Shown: positions 52,165 to 62,020 of the stretch, piece after piece | Layout of the letters: each line of letters starts with the position of its first letter | Position numbering within the stretch: position 1 is the first letter of the stretch | Assembly (NCBI RefSeq): GCF_949287625.1 | Contig: NZ_CASEGO010000002.1 | Span: 1 to 64,000, forward strand | Reading direction: 5' to 3' | DNA from: an uncultured Brachyspira sp. | GTDB lineage: Bacteria; Spirochaetota; Brachyspiria; Brachyspirales; Brachyspiraceae | Length of the DNA stretch: 64,000 nt | The notes under the pieces: model-generated | What the model saw: only the letters and a program-made list of their open reading frames with translations | Database searches by the model: none | Told to the model about the DNA's origin: nothing | Translations under genes and position numbers: made by a program

Positions 52165-53247
52165 ATGCCTATATTTAATAAATTATTGCATTCTAGTATA
52201 AGAAATAAATTATCAAAAAATATATATGATAATTTAAAAAAATCAGAAATTGAAGCTAAAGATTCAGAACATAGCAGCTATATACCTATACAATATAGCT
52301 CATCTAATAAAATTGATTATATATGTTATATAAAGAATGCTGTAGTTTATTCAGATTGGGGATTTATATTTACAAAAGAAGGTAAGTTTATAAAAGATAA
52401 TTTACCTCCTAATGTCTTAGATTATAAAAATGAATTAACAGGAAGATTTTTGTTTTCTAAATTTAGAAGAAGATTAAAAATTAAAGGAAATGTTTTTCTA
52501 TTGAAATCTCAATGGCAAAATTATTATGGTCATTGGATTCATGATATATTGTCAAGATTGTTTATATTAAAAGATTCCGGATTATTTGATAAAATAGATA
52601 CCTTTATAATAAGTGAAGGCTGTAAAGCTAAATTTTATAAAGAAAGTCTGGAATTATTTGGGATTAAAAATGTTATTAATGTTCCAGATGAAAAAAGGAT
52701 AGAATGTGAAAATTTATTTTTTAGTTCTTTTCCATGTTTGGAAGTTTCAAAACCTTTTAAATGGGAATGTGATAAGTTTTTAGAGTTTACTGAAGGATTG
52801 TTAAATAAATGCAATATTGATTTTTATGATAAAATATATATAAGCCGTAAAAAAGTAAAAACTAGAAACATTATAAATGAGAAAGAATTACTTGATATAC
52901 TTATACCTTTAGGATATAAGGTTATATATCCTGAAGACTATTCTATAGCAGAACAATTTTGTTTATTTAATAAAGCTAAAAAAATAATATCTGTTTTGGG
53001 AAGCGGATTAACCAACATAATATGCTGTGATGAGAAAACTTCGCTGTTTGGTATAGTAGCAGATGTTCGTTATGAGGATTGTCATAAATACATATGTTCT
53101 ATAAAGGGTATGAAGTATTTTGAATATATAGAAGATAATCCTAAAAATATACATTATTTTTACAATATAAAGGATAGGGACAAATATAATTTTTCTATAG
53201 ATTTAGAAAGGTTCAAAAAAGTTCTTGAAGAGTTTGAGAAGTCTTAA
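52165..53247 (+). CDS. Glycosyltransferase family 61 (DUF563) protein
   Basis: This protein of about 360 residues matches GT61/DUF563: YYGHWIHDILSRLFILKDSG, FIISEGCKAKFYKESLELFGI, YISRKKVKTRNIINEKELLD, EDYSIAEQFCLFNKAKKII and LGSGLTNIICCD. These enzymes transfer sugars in surface polysaccharide or glycoprotein synthesis. The ATG at 52165 has a clear Shine-Dalgarno (AGGAGA); a GTG at 52138 is possible but has no such site. No signal peptide. Expression may be affected by the pentanucleotide repeat in its leader. Confidence 0.85.
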   Translation: MPIFNKLLHSSIRNKLSKNIYDNLKKSEIEAKDSEHSSYIPIQYSSSNKIDYICYIKNAVVYSDWGFIFTKEGKFIKDNLPPNVLDYKNELTGRFLFSKFRRRLKIKGNVFLLKSQWQNYYGHWIHDILSRLFILKDSGLFDKIDTFIISEGCKAKFYKESLELFGIKNVINVPDEKRIECENLFFSSFPCLEVSKPFKWECDKFLEFTEGLLNKCNIDFYDKIYISRKKVKTRNIINEKELLDILIPLGYKVIYPEDYSIAEQFCLFNKAKKIISVLGSGLTNIICCDEKTSLFGIVADVRYEDCHKYICSIKGMKYFEYIEDNPKNIHYFYNIKDRDKYNFSIDLERFKKVLEEFEKS

Positions 53248-53251
53248 TATT

Positions 53252-54196
53252 TTATTTTGTAAAACCTTTAGTTTTTTCAAAGAGTTCTATATATTTTTTT
53301 ATACCATTAGCAGTTGCTTTTACCATTTTTAGTCTTGTCTCTTTAGTATTCATAAGTTTGGCATCTTCTGGATTGGTAATAAAACCTAACTCTATTAAAG
53401 TAGAAGGCATGATAGCACCTTTTAAAACATAAAATAAAGCATTCTGTACTGGTTTAGTTCTTCTTGCTACTCCAGATACTTTAAGCACTTCATCTGTAAT
53501 TGATTCAGCTAATAATCGGCTTTCTTTTTGATACTGTTCTATAAGCATATAATTATGCGTTATCTGCGAGGAAGCATTTTCGTATCTTGAAGTGTCAATA
53601 TTATCAAACTTAACCAAAGCATTATTTTCAAACATAGATACTGCCCTAGCATATTCGCTTGATTCCTGAGCACTTACAAAATAAGCCTCAAAACCTCTGG
53701 CACTGGTACTAAATGATGCATTGGCATGCACACTTACAAATAATGCATTTTTAGATTTATCAGTATTTATTTTGGCAGCCTCATTTGCTATCTTAAAACG
53801 CTCTTCAAGTGTAGGATATATGTCATTAGTACGCGTTAAAACTATTTTTACATCAGGCAGCAGCTCTTCTAACTCTTCTTTTAATTCAAGCGAAAAAGAC
53901 AAAACTACATCTTTTTCAAACAATTTATTTACACCAATAGCACCAGGATCTTTTCCTCCATGTCCTGGATCTATTATGATAGTAGATATAGTTTTTTCAT
54001 TAAACTTATTTACAGCAGGATTAAAAGCATTTTTTAAATCTTCAGGCTTTATATTTAAATTGTTTAATTTTATTTTATCATTATTCTGACTGTATAAAAA
54101 GCATGTATTAAATAGAATTAATACCAAAATAAAAATTAATGTTATTCTTCGTCTTCTTTTATCTCCTCTGAATAACCGCAATCTTCCTTGATACAA
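53252..54196 (-). CDS. N-acetylmuramoyl-L-alanine amidase (Amidase_3)
   Basis: This protein of about 314 residues has a basic N terminus with one signal or anchor helix (RRRRITLIFILVLILFNTCF) and an Amidase_3 domain (about residues 75-305). Zinc ligands are in IIDPGHGGKDPGAIG, the Glu of FEKDVV and SVHANAS; the catalytic Glu is in STLIELGFITNPED. It cleaves the bond between peptide and glycan during cell separation. The start is uncertain: the ORF can open at TTG 54196, 55 bases inside topA, or at a TTG further on; no ideal ribosome binding site is seen. Confidence 0.88.
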   Translation of the reverse strand: MYQGRLRLFRGDKRRRRITLIFILVLILFNTCFLYSQNNDKIKLNNLNIKPEDLKNAFNPAVNKFNEKTISTIIIDPGHGGKDPGAIGVNKLFEKDVVLSFSLELKEELEELLPDVKIVLTRTNDIYPTLEERFKIANEAAKINTDKSKNALFVSVHANASFSTSARGFEAYFVSAQESSEYARAVSMFENNALVKFDNIDTSRYENASSQITHNYMLIEQYQKESRLLAESITDEVLKVSGVARRTKPVQNALFYVLKGAIMPSTLIELGFITNPEDAKLMNTKETRLKMVKATANGIKKYIELFEKTKGFTK

Positions 54197-56295
54197 ACCT
54201 TAAACAATCCTTTGTTTTTAATATTCTTCTCAACCATAAGTCCTCCGCATTTAGGACAAGGTTCTTGAAGAGGTTTATCCCAGCTTACAAAATCGCATTT
54301 AGGATAATTGGAACAGCCGTAGAATTCTCTTCCTCTTTTTGAACGTTTTAAAGTTATATCGCCTCCGCATTTAGGACAAACACCGAATGATATACCTTTA
54401 GTATTTTTGCATTCAGGAAATCCAGAACAAGCAATAAAATACCCATATCTTCCCAAACGCTTAATCATCTTCTTACCGCATTTCTCACATACAAAGTCTG
54501 TTTCTTCATTGAAAAAGTCTTTCATATTGTTAATATTTTCAGTAGCTGTTTTCAATGTATCCAAAAAATGAGGATAGAATTCTTTTAATATATTATTCCA
54601 TTCTATATTATCGTCTTCTATTTTATCAAGTTTACTTTCCATATCTGCTGTAAAGTTGATATTAACAAGTTCTGGGAAGTTTTCGCTTATAAGCTCATTA
54701 ACCAATTTACCTAATTCTGTAGGTACTAACTGCTTGCCTTTTCTCTGTACATAGTGCCTTGATATTATAGTTTTTATTGTAGGAGCATAAGTAGAAGGTC
54801 TTCCTATACCAGATTCCTCCAATATTTTAACAAGAGAAGCATCGGTATATCTAGGAGGAGGAGTTGTAAAATGCTGCTGCGGATTATTTTCTACAAAATC
54901 GCAAACATCATCTTTTGACAAATTAGGCATTTTTGAAGCTTTTTCTTTATCTTCTTTATCTATTGTAAGAACTTTCATAAATCCGTCAAACTCTATTTTT
55001 GATGAGGATAATGAAAACTCGCAGTCTCCTGCTGTTATAATTGCCCTTGTATTTTTCATTTTGGCTGGAAGCATTTGAGAAGATACGAATCTCTCCCATA
55101 TAAGTTTGTAGAGTCTATATTGATCTGTTTTTAAATATTCTTTAATGCTGTCTGGAGTTAAAAATACATTAGTAGGTCTTATAGCTTCGTGTGCATCCTG
55201 AGCATTCTTTTTCACAGAATATGTAGGAGGTTCTGCTGGCAAATAATTATTTCCATATTCTTTTCCAATAAACTCTCTAGCCTGTTCTTGTGCTACCGGA
55301 GATATTCTTACACTATCAGTACGCATATAAGTTATCAAACCTGTTGCCTCTCCTGCTATATCCACCCCTTCATAAAGCGACTGAGCTACCTGCATAGTTT
55401 TTGAAGCACTGTATCCTAATGCACTGCTTGCTGCCTGCTGAAGTTTACTTGTTGTATACGGAGCTGTTGGATTTCTTAGTCTGTCTTTTACCTCTATGCT
55501 TGAAACAGTATATGTTTTATCTTTAAGGTGTTCCATTATATCTTCAACATCTTGTTTTGTTTTTAAATCTGGTTTTTCACCTTTATATTTCTGAAGGTCT
55601 GCTAAAAACTCTTTATTTTTATGCTTTAAAAATACTCCGAATGTCCAATATTCTACTGGTACAAAAGTTTCAATTTCATCTTCTCTGTTGCATATGATAA
55701 GTAAAGCAACATTCTGTACACGTCCTGCTGAAAGTCCTCTTTTTATCTTCTCCCAAAGCAAAGGGCTAAGATTATAACCAATAAGTCTGTCTAATACTCT
55801 TCTTGCCTTTTGGGCATTTACCTTTGAAATATCTATATCTCTAGGCTGATCAATAGCCTCTTTTAATGCATCTTTAGTTATCTCATGAAAAACTATTCTT
55901 TTTATAGGTACAGCAGAATTAACACCTCTGATTTTATTTCCTATATGCCAAGCAATGCTCTCTCCTTCTCTATCATCGTCGGCTGCTAGTAAAACTTCTT
56001 CTGCCTTTTTAGCTTCTTTTTTTAAATCATTTAATATTTTGGCTCTTCCTCTTATTGTAATGTATTCTGGTTCAAAGCCATGATCAACATCTATAGCCAG
56101 TCTGCTTCTAGGCAAGTCTATTAAATGCCCCATTGATGACATTACAAGATAATCAGAGCCTAAGTATCTGTTAATAGTTTTAGCTTTTGCAGGAGACTCT
56201 ACGATAACAAGTTTTTTCTTTTTAGATTCTTTTTTATCCTTAGATTTTCTGCTTGCTGTTTTTTTTACTTTTTCTTCTGTTGTTGTATCAGACAT
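54142..56295 (-). CDS. topA: DNA topoisomerase I
   Basis: This 717-residue type IA topoisomerase relaxes negative supercoils. It has a Toprim domain (KLVIVESPAKAKTINRYLG, then LLAADDDREGESIAWHI), the catalytic tyrosine in GLITYMRTDS, and DASLVKILEESGIGRPSTYA. Three C-terminal zinc fingers follow (CEKCGKKMIKRLGRYGYFIAC, CPKCGGDITLKRSKRGREFY, CPKCGGLMVEKN). The start has a good AAGGAG. An extra N-terminal stretch of about 25 lysine-rich residues precedes the Toprim domain. It lies between dprA and the amidase, in the common dprA-topA order. Confidence 0.97.
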   Translation of the reverse strand: MSDTTTEEKVKKTASRKSKDKKESKKKKLVIVESPAKAKTINRYLGSDYLVMSSMGHLIDLPRSRLAIDVDHGFEPEYITIRGRAKILNDLKKEAKKAEEVLLAADDDREGESIAWHIGNKIRGVNSAVPIKRIVFHEITKDALKEAIDQPRDIDISKVNAQKARRVLDRLIGYNLSPLLWEKIKRGLSAGRVQNVALLIICNREDEIETFVPVEYWTFGVFLKHKNKEFLADLQKYKGEKPDLKTKQDVEDIMEHLKDKTYTVSSIEVKDRLRNPTAPYTTSKLQQAASSALGYSASKTMQVAQSLYEGVDIAGEATGLITYMRTDSVRISPVAQEQAREFIGKEYGNNYLPAEPPTYSVKKNAQDAHEAIRPTNVFLTPDSIKEYLKTDQYRLYKLIWERFVSSQMLPAKMKNTRAIITAGDCEFSLSSSKIEFDGFMKVLTIDKEDKEKASKMPNLSKDDVCDFVENNPQQHFTTPPPRYTDASLVKILEESGIGRPSTYAPTIKTIISRHYVQRKGKQLVPTELGKLVNELISENFPELVNINFTADMESKLDKIEDDNIEWNNILKEFYPHFLDTLKTATENINNMKDFFNEETDFVCEKCGKKMIKRLGRYGYFIACSGFPECKNTKGISFGVCPKCGGDITLKRSKRGREFYGCSNYPKCDFVSWDKPLQEPCPKCGGLMVEKNIKNKGLFKVCIKEDCGYSEEIKEDEE

Positions 56296-56334
56296 AGTTA
56301 AATCTCCTTTAATATCCTAAAAAGTTATATATAA

Positions 56335-57600
56335 TTAATTTCTATTTTCTATAGTATAAAATTTTCCAGATAACTGCTTTATAACACCCTTAATCTCAAG
56401 CTGCATTAAAATAGATGCTGCTGTATGCACTTTTATATTGCTCTCTTCTACTATATCATCTATATGTATTTTATCTGATTTTTTTATTATATTGTAAAGC
56501 GAAGTTTCATCATCATTCAAACTGCTGATAAGTTCATTATTTTTTTCTTTAACTTTCTTATCATGTTTTTTATTAATTTCTAAAGTTTGTTCTTTATGCT
56601 CTTTATGTTTTTTATTTTCTTTTTTATCTTTATTTTCATCTTTGGATTTAATGCTTATATCTCCGCCTTCAAAGTATTTTAATTTCATTTTCACATAATC
56701 ATCATCATTTGAAAATATAGAATCAAAATCTTCTAGTATATCCTGTACACCATAAGCTATTTTAGCACCGTCTTTATATAGTTTATGATTACCAAAATAA
56801 GCATTATTTTTCTCATCATAAGGAGCTATATAAACATCTCTTCCCTGATTAAGAGCATAATCAACAGTAATCAAAGCCCCAGACTTGCTTGCTGCTTCTA
56901 CCATAACAACAGCATATGAAAGACCTGATATTATTCTGTTTCTTCTAGGAAAATTCATTCTATCTGGCTTTCTCCCTATTTCAAATTCGCTTACTATTAC
57001 ACCCTTTTCTATTAATTTATTATATATCTTTAAGTTTTCAGAAGGATAAACCGTATCTATTCCATTACCCAAAACAGCAGCAGTATTCACAAGTGATGAT
57101 ATAGCCCCAAGATGTGCCTCTCTGTCTACACCTTTAGCCATTCCAGATACTACAGTGATATTTAAAGATGATAATTTACTAGCAAGCTCAAAAGAATATT
57201 TACGGCTTTCATTCGTAGGCTCTCTAGTACCTACTATTGCTATAGCATTTCTTCTTAGCTTTTTTAAATCTCCCTTATAATAAAGTATATAAGGCGGATT
57301 ATCTATTTGTTTTAAATTAAATGGATAATCTTCATCAAATAAACTTAATATTCCTATACCGTAGTTATTTGATTTTTCTACTATTGTATTTGCTTTATCT
57401 AATATCTCATTTTTATCAAAATTACCTATTTGAGATTTAAATTTTTTTTCTAATAATTCCTTTATATTTTCTTCTTTATCATCAAAAATATTTTCTACAG
57501 ATTCATAATGATTTATAAGTTCAGATATTCTTTTATCTCCTACTTTATCAATTTGATTCAAGGCAATCAAATAAGTTTTAACATCATAATTTTTGCTCAA
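56335..57600 (-). CDS. dprA: DNA processing protein DprA
   Basis: This 421-residue protein has the DprA Rossmann core (about residues 85-290: AIVGTREPTNESRKYSFELA, VVSGMAKGVDREAHLGAI, TAAVLGNGIDTVYPSEN, FPRRNRIISGLS, KSGALITVDYALNQGRDV). A Lys-rich linker (about 310-360) leads to a C-terminal winged helix (KIHIDDIVEESNIKVHTAAS). DprA loads RecA on single-stranded DNA in natural transformation and is kept in many species without obvious competence. The start is TTG, in a 4-base TTGA overlap with the TPR lipoprotein gene, with AGGA upstream. It is 39 bases upstream of topA. Confidence 0.93.
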   Translation of the reverse strand: MSKNYDVKTYLIALNQIDKVGDKRISELINHYESVENIFDDKEENIKELLEKKFKSQIGNFDKNEILDKANTIVEKSNNYGIGILSLFDEDYPFNLKQIDNPPYILYYKGDLKKLRRNAIAIVGTREPTNESRKYSFELASKLSSLNITVVSGMAKGVDREAHLGAISSLVNTAAVLGNGIDTVYPSENLKIYNKLIEKGVIVSEFEIGRKPDRMNFPRRNRIISGLSYAVVMVEAASKSGALITVDYALNQGRDVYIAPYDEKNNAYFGNHKLYKDGAKIAYGVQDILEDFDSIFSNDDDYVKMKLKYFEGGDISIKSKDENKDKKENKKHKEHKEQTLEINKKHDKKVKEKNNELISSLNDDETSLYNIIKKSDKIHIDDIVEESNIKVHTAASILMQLEIKGVIKQLSGKFYTIENRN

Positions 57601-58313
57601 TTTCTCTGTCCTATAATTTGCTCAATATTTTTTAACACAGTTTCTTTAACATTATTTTCAACAGGGAGATTGAGTATTTTTCTGTACGCCGCCACCGCTT
57701 CATTATAATTTCCCCTGCTGTACTGTATTCTTGCAAGAAGCATCAAATAATCTGCATTATTAGGATTCATTTCAACAGCTTTTTTTATATTATCAAATGC
57801 TTCTTCATAATTATCCTGATGCATTCCCTTTAATGATGCTAAAGCTGCATAATAATTTGCATTGTTAGGGTCTTTATCTATAGCAAATCTAATATTATTT
57901 TCTGCTCTTTGTATAAAATTACTCTTTTTTTCATAAGTATCAGCACTTTCTGCTAAATTGGCATAAGATATTCCAAGTCCGTATCTTAAATAAGGGCTGT
58001 TTGGAAGTATTTTTAATGCTTCAGAAAAATATTTTGCAGAATATCCGTACTGCTCCTTTACCAAACTTCTCTCTGCTAATGTTCTATATACTGCTGCAAG
58101 TCTGTCCTGAGCATATATTTTTTGATTAATAATATCATTATATGTAGAAGTTATATCAAGCAATGCTTTATCATCATCAGCATTCTTTCCTTTTTCATAC
58201 AGAGAATATGCTTTATTTAATTTAAATCTGTTTTTAAAAACCTGAGTATCGCATGATATCATTAATACAAAACAAATTATTAATAATAAAAAATATTTTA
58301 CAGTTTTTTTCAT
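57597..58313 (-). CDS. TPR lipoprotein
   Basis: This 238-residue protein has a lipoprotein signal (lipobox MISC, Cys21) and about four to five TPRs (residues 65-225, e.g. YGYSAKYFSEALKILPNSPY, NNIRFAIDKDPNNANYYAALA, AFDNIKKAVEMNPNNADYLM, YNEAVAAYRKILNLPV). TPR lipoproteins act as scaffolds in envelope assembly; the partner is unknown. It overlaps the dprA start by 4 bases and is the first gene of a lipoprotein-dprA-topA-amidase unit. Confidence 0.85.
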   Translation of the reverse strand: MKKTVKYFLLLIICFVLMISCDTQVFKNRFKLNKAYSLYEKGKNADDDKALLDITSTYNDIINQKIYAQDRLAAVYRTLAERSLVKEQYGYSAKYFSEALKILPNSPYLRYGLGISYANLAESADTYEKKSNFIQRAENNIRFAIDKDPNNANYYAALASLKGMHQDNYEEAFDNIKKAVEMNPNNADYLMLLARIQYSRGNYNEAVAAYRKILNLPVENNVKETVLKNIEQIIGQRN

Positions 58314-58536
58314 TAATTCTTTTCCTTATAATTATAATATATACATTATAATAGAAAAAAGTAAAGAAAATTATTAATATAATAGAATATAATTGATAAA
58401 AATATGTAAAGATAATATATAAAAATACTGTATTTGTATATTATTTACCTAATATTTAGTGTTATTTAAACTTTTATTAAATTTAAAATACCGCAAATAT
58501 ATAGAAATTATGCTTTTTTTATATAAAATAAAATAT

Positions 58537-61500
58537 CTATTTTAAGAATATAATACCAGTATTTATTTTACTTTCATCTATATTGAAAGCCTTTTGAAAC
58601 ATATATTTATAGCTCTCTAATTGAGGCTTATAAAAGTTTATACTCTCTTCGCTGAACTTGGATACTTTATAATCTAAAATAAAATACTCTCCATTTTTAT
58701 TTTTTGTTATAATATCAATTTTTCCAGTAGTTCTATATTCTCCGTCATAGTTCTGAAATGTATGCTCTCTTGATACTATATCTTCATCGCCTTTTAAAAT
58801 ATTATTAATATGTTCATTTTCAAATAATCTTTTAAATGCTGTGTCTAAACTATCAGATAAATGCTTTTGATTATACTGAATATTGCTTTTTAACACAAAT
58901 GCTTTTACTTTTTCTAAATATAAATCTTTTTCTTTAATATATTTATTATAATCAAAATGTTCAAGTGTTTTATGTATTATAATACCCAAATCTTTAAATG
59001 ATATAAATGATACATTTTCATCATCATAATCTTCTTCATCATTATTATTTATATAATTCTCAAGCTCTAATATTTTCCTATCAAGCAGACTTGATATATT
59101 AAAATCACTATGATGATTATCATACTTATTTCTTAAAGAAGGCATGATATTTGCTATAGTTTTAACTTTTAATTCATTTTTATTTTCTTTGATACTTTCC
59201 ATTTTTTGTACCATATCTTCTATATTTGCTTCTGTATTATTAGCTGTATTTTTAGGCTCAAAAGCAATTCCGTATAAATATGAATTAATAAATTTATTCT
59301 CCAAACTATTTTCTATTACAAAATCATCATTTTCTTCGCTTTTTATATCAGTATGATATTTTTTGGCATCATAAGAAATATAATTATTGATATAAGACAT
59401 GTAGCTTTTTCCTCTTGAGTGCTCTCCTGAAAGTATTAAATTATTAGAAGCACGTGTTAAAGCTACATAAAGAAGTCTTCTTTTTTCTGACTCTTCGCTT
59501 TCAGAATTATAGCTTTTATCAAAGAATGAAAAATCTAATGTATAGTATTTATTTTTTTCATATACAGGAAGTCTTATAAAAGGATAATCCTCTATAAAGT
59601 CAAAATCCTGATATTTAGGAGACATATAATGCCCCATTCCAGCTAAAAATACATTTTCAAATTCCAAACCTTTGGATTTATGTATAGTCATAATCTTTAC
59701 AGCATCCACTGACAGTTTAGGTATTGAAGAATAAGCTTCATTTCCTCCTGCATTTTGCAAATTTAATACAAAATCATAAACATTATTACCCGTCTGATTT
59801 TCAAACTCATCAGCTATCTTTTTTAATTTTTCTATATTGGCATATGAAAGCTCAGCATCTTCCATAGTCATTAAATAATTATAAAAGTTTGTATCAATAC
59901 ATATAGTCTCTATTATATCAGATGCATTCATCATAGACACTTTACTCTCTATTGAGTTTAAAAGCTCTTTTGCCTCTTTTAACTGATTATAATAACTTTT
60001 TGAAGAAGCTATTTCTAATATCTTTTTATAATTATCTTCATTATTTATATTTTTTGGAAAATAATCATTAATATCAAGCCCTTTTATAAATAAACTGAAT
60101 AAAAAGTCTGATAAATTGTTTATATCTATATCAAATAATTCGCTTCTAAGAAGTGAAGGCAATTTGGCATGATCTCTAAGTATCAAATATTCCAAAAATG
60201 TTTTTATTAATATTATCTCTTCTCTTTCATAAAAACCGTTTCCGCCGTCAATATAATAAGGTATTTGAAAATCAGATAATGCTTTTAAGTATACATTTAA
60301 TCTTTTAAATGTCTGTAAAAGTATTACTACATTTTTATAGTTATTATCATAATATTTTTTTATGTATTTTGCTATTGAATAGGATTCTAATTCTGTTCTT
60401 TTTTCTATATTTAAATCTATATTTTCGCTTTCTATATTTCTGTTTAGTATAAGAAGAGACACTGATTTATCTTTGGATTCTTTATTATATTGAAGATTAT
60501 CTTCTTCTATGTAATCTATATCATCACCCTTAAATACTACACTCTCAAAAAAATCATTAAAAAACTCTATTAACATAGAATTGCTTCTATAATTATTTTT
60601 TAAATATTTCACATAGTTATTAAAATTATTTTTAGCCTCAATGAATGCTCTAAAATTAGCATTTCTAAACCTATATATAGACTGCTTTTTATCTCCTACT
60701 ATCATTAATTTTTTTTGATTTTTATCATTAGGAGTGATATCTTTTTTTCCAAATACTATCAAATTTATAAAAGAAAACTGAAGATAGCTTGTATCCTGTG
60801 CTTCATCTAGTATCAAAGTAGAAATATTATCTCTTATTCTCTCTGATATATTCTTATCTTCTAATGCCTCTATAGCTTTATACATGATATCTTCATATGA
60901 ATATACTCCGATATCTTTTTTTACTTCCTCAAAATGTATGTATGTATCTTTTATAAATCTTATAACAGTTATATATTTTTCTCTATTTTTCTCTATATCT
61001 ATATAATAAAAAAGTTTTGGGTATATTTCTTTTAAAGATTTAACACCGTCTCTAAATGCTGCATTCTTACTTCCGCATGAATTTTTTTGATTAATTACTC
61101 CGCTAAAAGAATTTATTAAAGCATCAAGCTCATTTTCTTTAATATTTTTTATATCTTCAAAATTTGATAATTTATTTATAGAATCTATTGTATTTGATAT
61201 TAATACTTTAAATTGCTTTATAGTATTATTTTCGCTTCCGTCATCATTGATTAAAGAACTGCTTAAAAAAGATATTTCATTATGAAGTTTTTTATAATCT
61301 TCTTCTATATTTAAAACAGACAATGCTCTTTTTTCAAATTCATCTATAGTTTTTAGTCTCGGCTTTATTTTTAAAAGAAAACTCAATATTTTATCTGCAA
61401 AATCATCTTTAGATTCTTCGGTATATATTCTGTATATTGTGCGTATTGTTTCGCTGTAGCTTACCTCATTAAGTACATTAAGTATTTCGTCTTTTAATGT

Positions 61501-61914
61501 TTCTTTTATATCAGAATTATCTTCTAAAATTGAAGCATTAGGAGGCATAGCAAGAGATAATGCATTTTCCATAGCTATAGAATTAGCAAATGAATCTATA
61601 GTAGATATTTTGGCATTTGTAAGTATATCTTTATACACTTTCTGCCAGTAGTCTTTTTCTTTTATGTTTTTTACTGACGATATCTTATTTCTTACTTTAA
61701 GTCTTATTCTAAGAAGCATCTCATTGGCTGCTGCTTTAGTGAATGTAATAACTACTATAGAAGATACTTTTTCTCTATTTTCCAACAATTTTATATATAA
61801 TTCTGTTATAGTGCTTGTTTTACCAGTACCTGCTGAGGCATTAACAAAACATATTCCATTGTCAAAAAAACAGTTTATTATATCCTCTTGCTGTTTATTT
61901 AATGCAAATTCCAT
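58537..61914 (-). CDS. AddA-like UvrD-family helicase-nuclease
   Basis: This protein of about 1125 residues is a superfamily 1 helicase joined to a RecB-like nuclease. Helicase motifs are Walker A NASAGTGKTSTI, VITFTKAAANEM, LDEAQDTSYLQ, VGDKKQSIYRFRNANF and MTIHKSKGLEFENVFLA, then RRLLYVALTRASNNLIL. The C-terminal PD-(D/E)XK nuclease has GKIDIITKNKNGEYFILDYK with the usual D-x13-DYK spacing. It probably repairs double-strand breaks like AddA/RecB. I start at the ATG at 61914 (MEFALNKQQ), where the family begins. No addB-like partner is next to it. Confidence 0.88.
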   Translation of the reverse strand: MEFALNKQQEDIINCFFDNGICFVNASAGTGKTSTITELYIKLLENREKVSSIVVITFTKAAANEMLLRIRLKVRNKISSVKNIKEKDYWQKVYKDILTNAKISTIDSFANSIAMENALSLAMPPNASILEDNSDIKETLKDEILNVLNEVSYSETIRTIYRIYTEESKDDFADKILSFLLKIKPRLKTIDEFEKRALSVLNIEEDYKKLHNEISFLSSSLINDDGSENNTIKQFKVLISNTIDSINKLSNFEDIKNIKENELDALINSFSGVINQKNSCGSKNAAFRDGVKSLKEIYPKLFYYIDIEKNREKYITVIRFIKDTYIHFEEVKKDIGVYSYEDIMYKAIEALEDKNISERIRDNISTLILDEAQDTSYLQFSFINLIVFGKKDITPNDKNQKKLMIVGDKKQSIYRFRNANFRAFIEAKNNFNNYVKYLKNNYRSNSMLIEFFNDFFESVVFKGDDIDYIEEDNLQYNKESKDKSVSLLILNRNIESENIDLNIEKRTELESYSIAKYIKKYYDNNYKNVVILLQTFKRLNVYLKALSDFQIPYYIDGGNGFYEREEIILIKTFLEYLILRDHAKLPSLLRSELFDIDINNLSDFLFSLFIKGLDINDYFPKNINNEDNYKKILEIASSKSYYNQLKEAKELLNSIESKVSMMNASDIIETICIDTNFYNYLMTMEDAELSYANIEKLKKIADEFENQTGNNVYDFVLNLQNAGGNEAYSSIPKLSVDAVKIMTIHKSKGLEFENVFLAGMGHYMSPKYQDFDFIEDYPFIRLPVYEKNKYYTLDFSFFDKSYNSESEESEKRRLLYVALTRASNNLILSGEHSRGKSYMSYINNYISYDAKKYHTDIKSEENDDFVIENSLENKFINSYLYGIAFEPKNTANNTEANIEDMVQKMESIKENKNELKVKTIANIMPSLRNKYDNHHSDFNISSLLDRKILELENYINNNDEEDYDDENVSFISFKDLGIIIHKTLEHFDYNKYIKEKDLYLEKVKAFVLKSNIQYNQKHLSDSLDTAFKRLFENEHINNILKGDEDIVSREHTFQNYDGEYRTTGKIDIITKNKNGEYFILDYKVSKFSEESINFYKPQLESYKYMFQKAFNIDESKINTGIIFLK

Positions 61915-61959
61915 GCATATATAATAACATGAATACATAATAATTCAAATTTAAAATGC

Positions 61960-61987
61960 TTGAAAAATATGGTATATATATTATGAT
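61960..61987 (+). promoter_or_regulatory. Promoter of the AI-2E-family permease gene
   Basis: TTGAAA (61960-61965), 16 bases, TATGAT (61982-61987), 33 bases before the ATG. Confidence 0.55.
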
Positions 61988-62020
61988 AAACATTCTAATT
62001 AATTAGATTACGGAGATTTT

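Noticed and set aside
51984..52178. Leader ORF across the ATCGC repeat, as a translational phase-variation switch for the GT61 gene
   Set aside because: Adding one unit would bring its ATG into the GT61 frame, but a TAA at 52132-52134 in that frame blocks fusion.
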